DNA from: Sphingomonas_O antarctica
Lineage (GTDB): Bacteria > Pseudomonadota > Alphaproteobacteria > Sphingomonadales > Sphingomonadaceae
Direction of reading: 5' to 3'
Assembly: GCF_965137005.1 (NCBI RefSeq)
Contig: NZ_CBCRXM010000005.1
Coordinates: 62,001-126,000 of the forward strand
DNA length: 64,000 bases
The notes under the pieces are model-generated. The model worked only from the letters and a program-made list of their open reading frames with translations. It was not told where the DNA came from and ran no database searches. The translations under genes were made by a program, and so were the position numbers. Shown piece by piece: positions 63,818-64,000 of the stretch (positions are counted from its first letter, which is position 1; every line of letters starts with the position of its first letter).

Positions 63818-64000
63818 ATGGCTGACGAAACCGAAATTCAGGCGGCTCCGGCCGAAGCACCTGCCGCGCCCGCCCAGTCGGGTCCGGGCGGCGGTGGTCC
63901 CGGTCGTGGTCCGCGTAGCGGCGGCGGCGGTCGTGGTGGCCCCGGCGGCAATCGCGGCGGTGGTCCCGGTGGCAATCGTGGCGGCAACGATCGCAATCGT
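63818..64000 (+). CDS. rpsE: 30S ribosomal protein S5, N-terminal extension only (runs off right edge)
   Basis: The ATG at 63818 directly follows the rplR stop, the standard place for rpsE. The 61 visible residues are ADETEIQAAPAEAPAAPAQ and then a Gly/Arg/Asn-rich region with repeated GGPGG and GNRGG units. No S5 core (double-stranded RNA-binding domain) is in the window yet. Identity therefore rests on gene order. The long RGG-like extension is unusual compared with E. coli S5 and could bind RNA or be disordered. Confidence 0.85.
   Translation, partial: MADETEIQAAPAEAPAAPAQSGPGGGGPGRGPRSGGGGRGGPGGNRGGGPGGNRGGNDRNR

Overview
The window is 64 kb of GC-rich, gene-dense chromosome, most likely from a sphingomonad (Alphaproteobacteria, Sphingomonadales, Sphingomonas-like). 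The evidence for this is the CtrA cell-cycle regulator, the alphaproteobacterial aa3-oxidase subunit IV peptide, a split-type transhydrogenase alpha gene, two TonB-dependent receptors, a PEP-CTERM protein, and an S5 protein with a Gly/Arg-rich N-terminus. I found no rRNA, tRNA, insertion sequence, prophage or CRISPR array. No gap between genes exceeds 300 bases. The lineage call is inference from gene content, not from a search.

Layout. 0-2.1 kb (minus): start of a TonB receptor, a DUF2946-like His/Met/Cys-rich secreted protein and a GNAT-fold protein, perhaps metal-linked. 2.1-8.8 kb: a SIMPL-domain protein, then an RND efflux adaptor and pump followed by a DUF445 membrane protein. 8.8-14.6 kb: a universal stress protein, an M28 peptidase cut short by an in-frame TGA, free-Met-sulfoxide reductase, ArfB, an RluA-type pseudouridine synthase, WrbA and pirin, with a divergent LysR gene that is frameshifted. 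14.7-18.6 kb: ctrA, then a structured leader and a FecCD-type ABC importer (binding protein, permease, ATPase), whose end overlaps a THEP1-like NTPase on the other strand. 18.7-21.9 kb: 3-oxoacid CoA-transferase subunits with a catalytically degenerate HAD protein wedged between them, and a divergent thiolase. 21.9-23.7 kb: an ECF sigma factor, anti-sigma factor and fasciclin protein. 23.9-26.7 kb: an NtrC-like regulator with an altered GAFTGA loop, CoxIV and an orphan pntAA.

26.8-31.4 kb (minus): the alpha ribosomal operon (rpsM, rpsK, rpoA, rplQ), interrupted between rpoA and rplQ by a hybrid histidine kinase. 31.6-37.8 kb: a desaturase and methyltransferase pair, DUF2945, a tgt gene that has lost its zinc cysteines, a GCG-motif secreted peptide, a DbpA-like helicase and an AraC regulator. 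37.9-50.6 kb: a PEP-CTERM protein divergent from a TonB receptor, typA, a three-gene CsgG-like secreted-protein operon, lepA with an acetyltransferase, and a heme-oxygenase-like diiron protein.

50.9-64 kb (plus): the str operon (rpsL, rpsG, fusA, tuf), a strong terminator, then the S10 and spc operons (rpsJ to rpsE), running off the right edge. The alpha operon is thus detached from, and opposite to, the S10/spc cluster within the window. S12 carries Arg at position 88, a residue known elsewhere to give streptomycin resistance.

No clear-cut novel defence or mobile system is visible. The best candidates for undescribed biology are the CsgG-like operon, the pseudo-HAD inside the CoA-transferase operon, the structured leader before the ABC importer, the zinc-less TGT, and the kinase inside the alpha operon.
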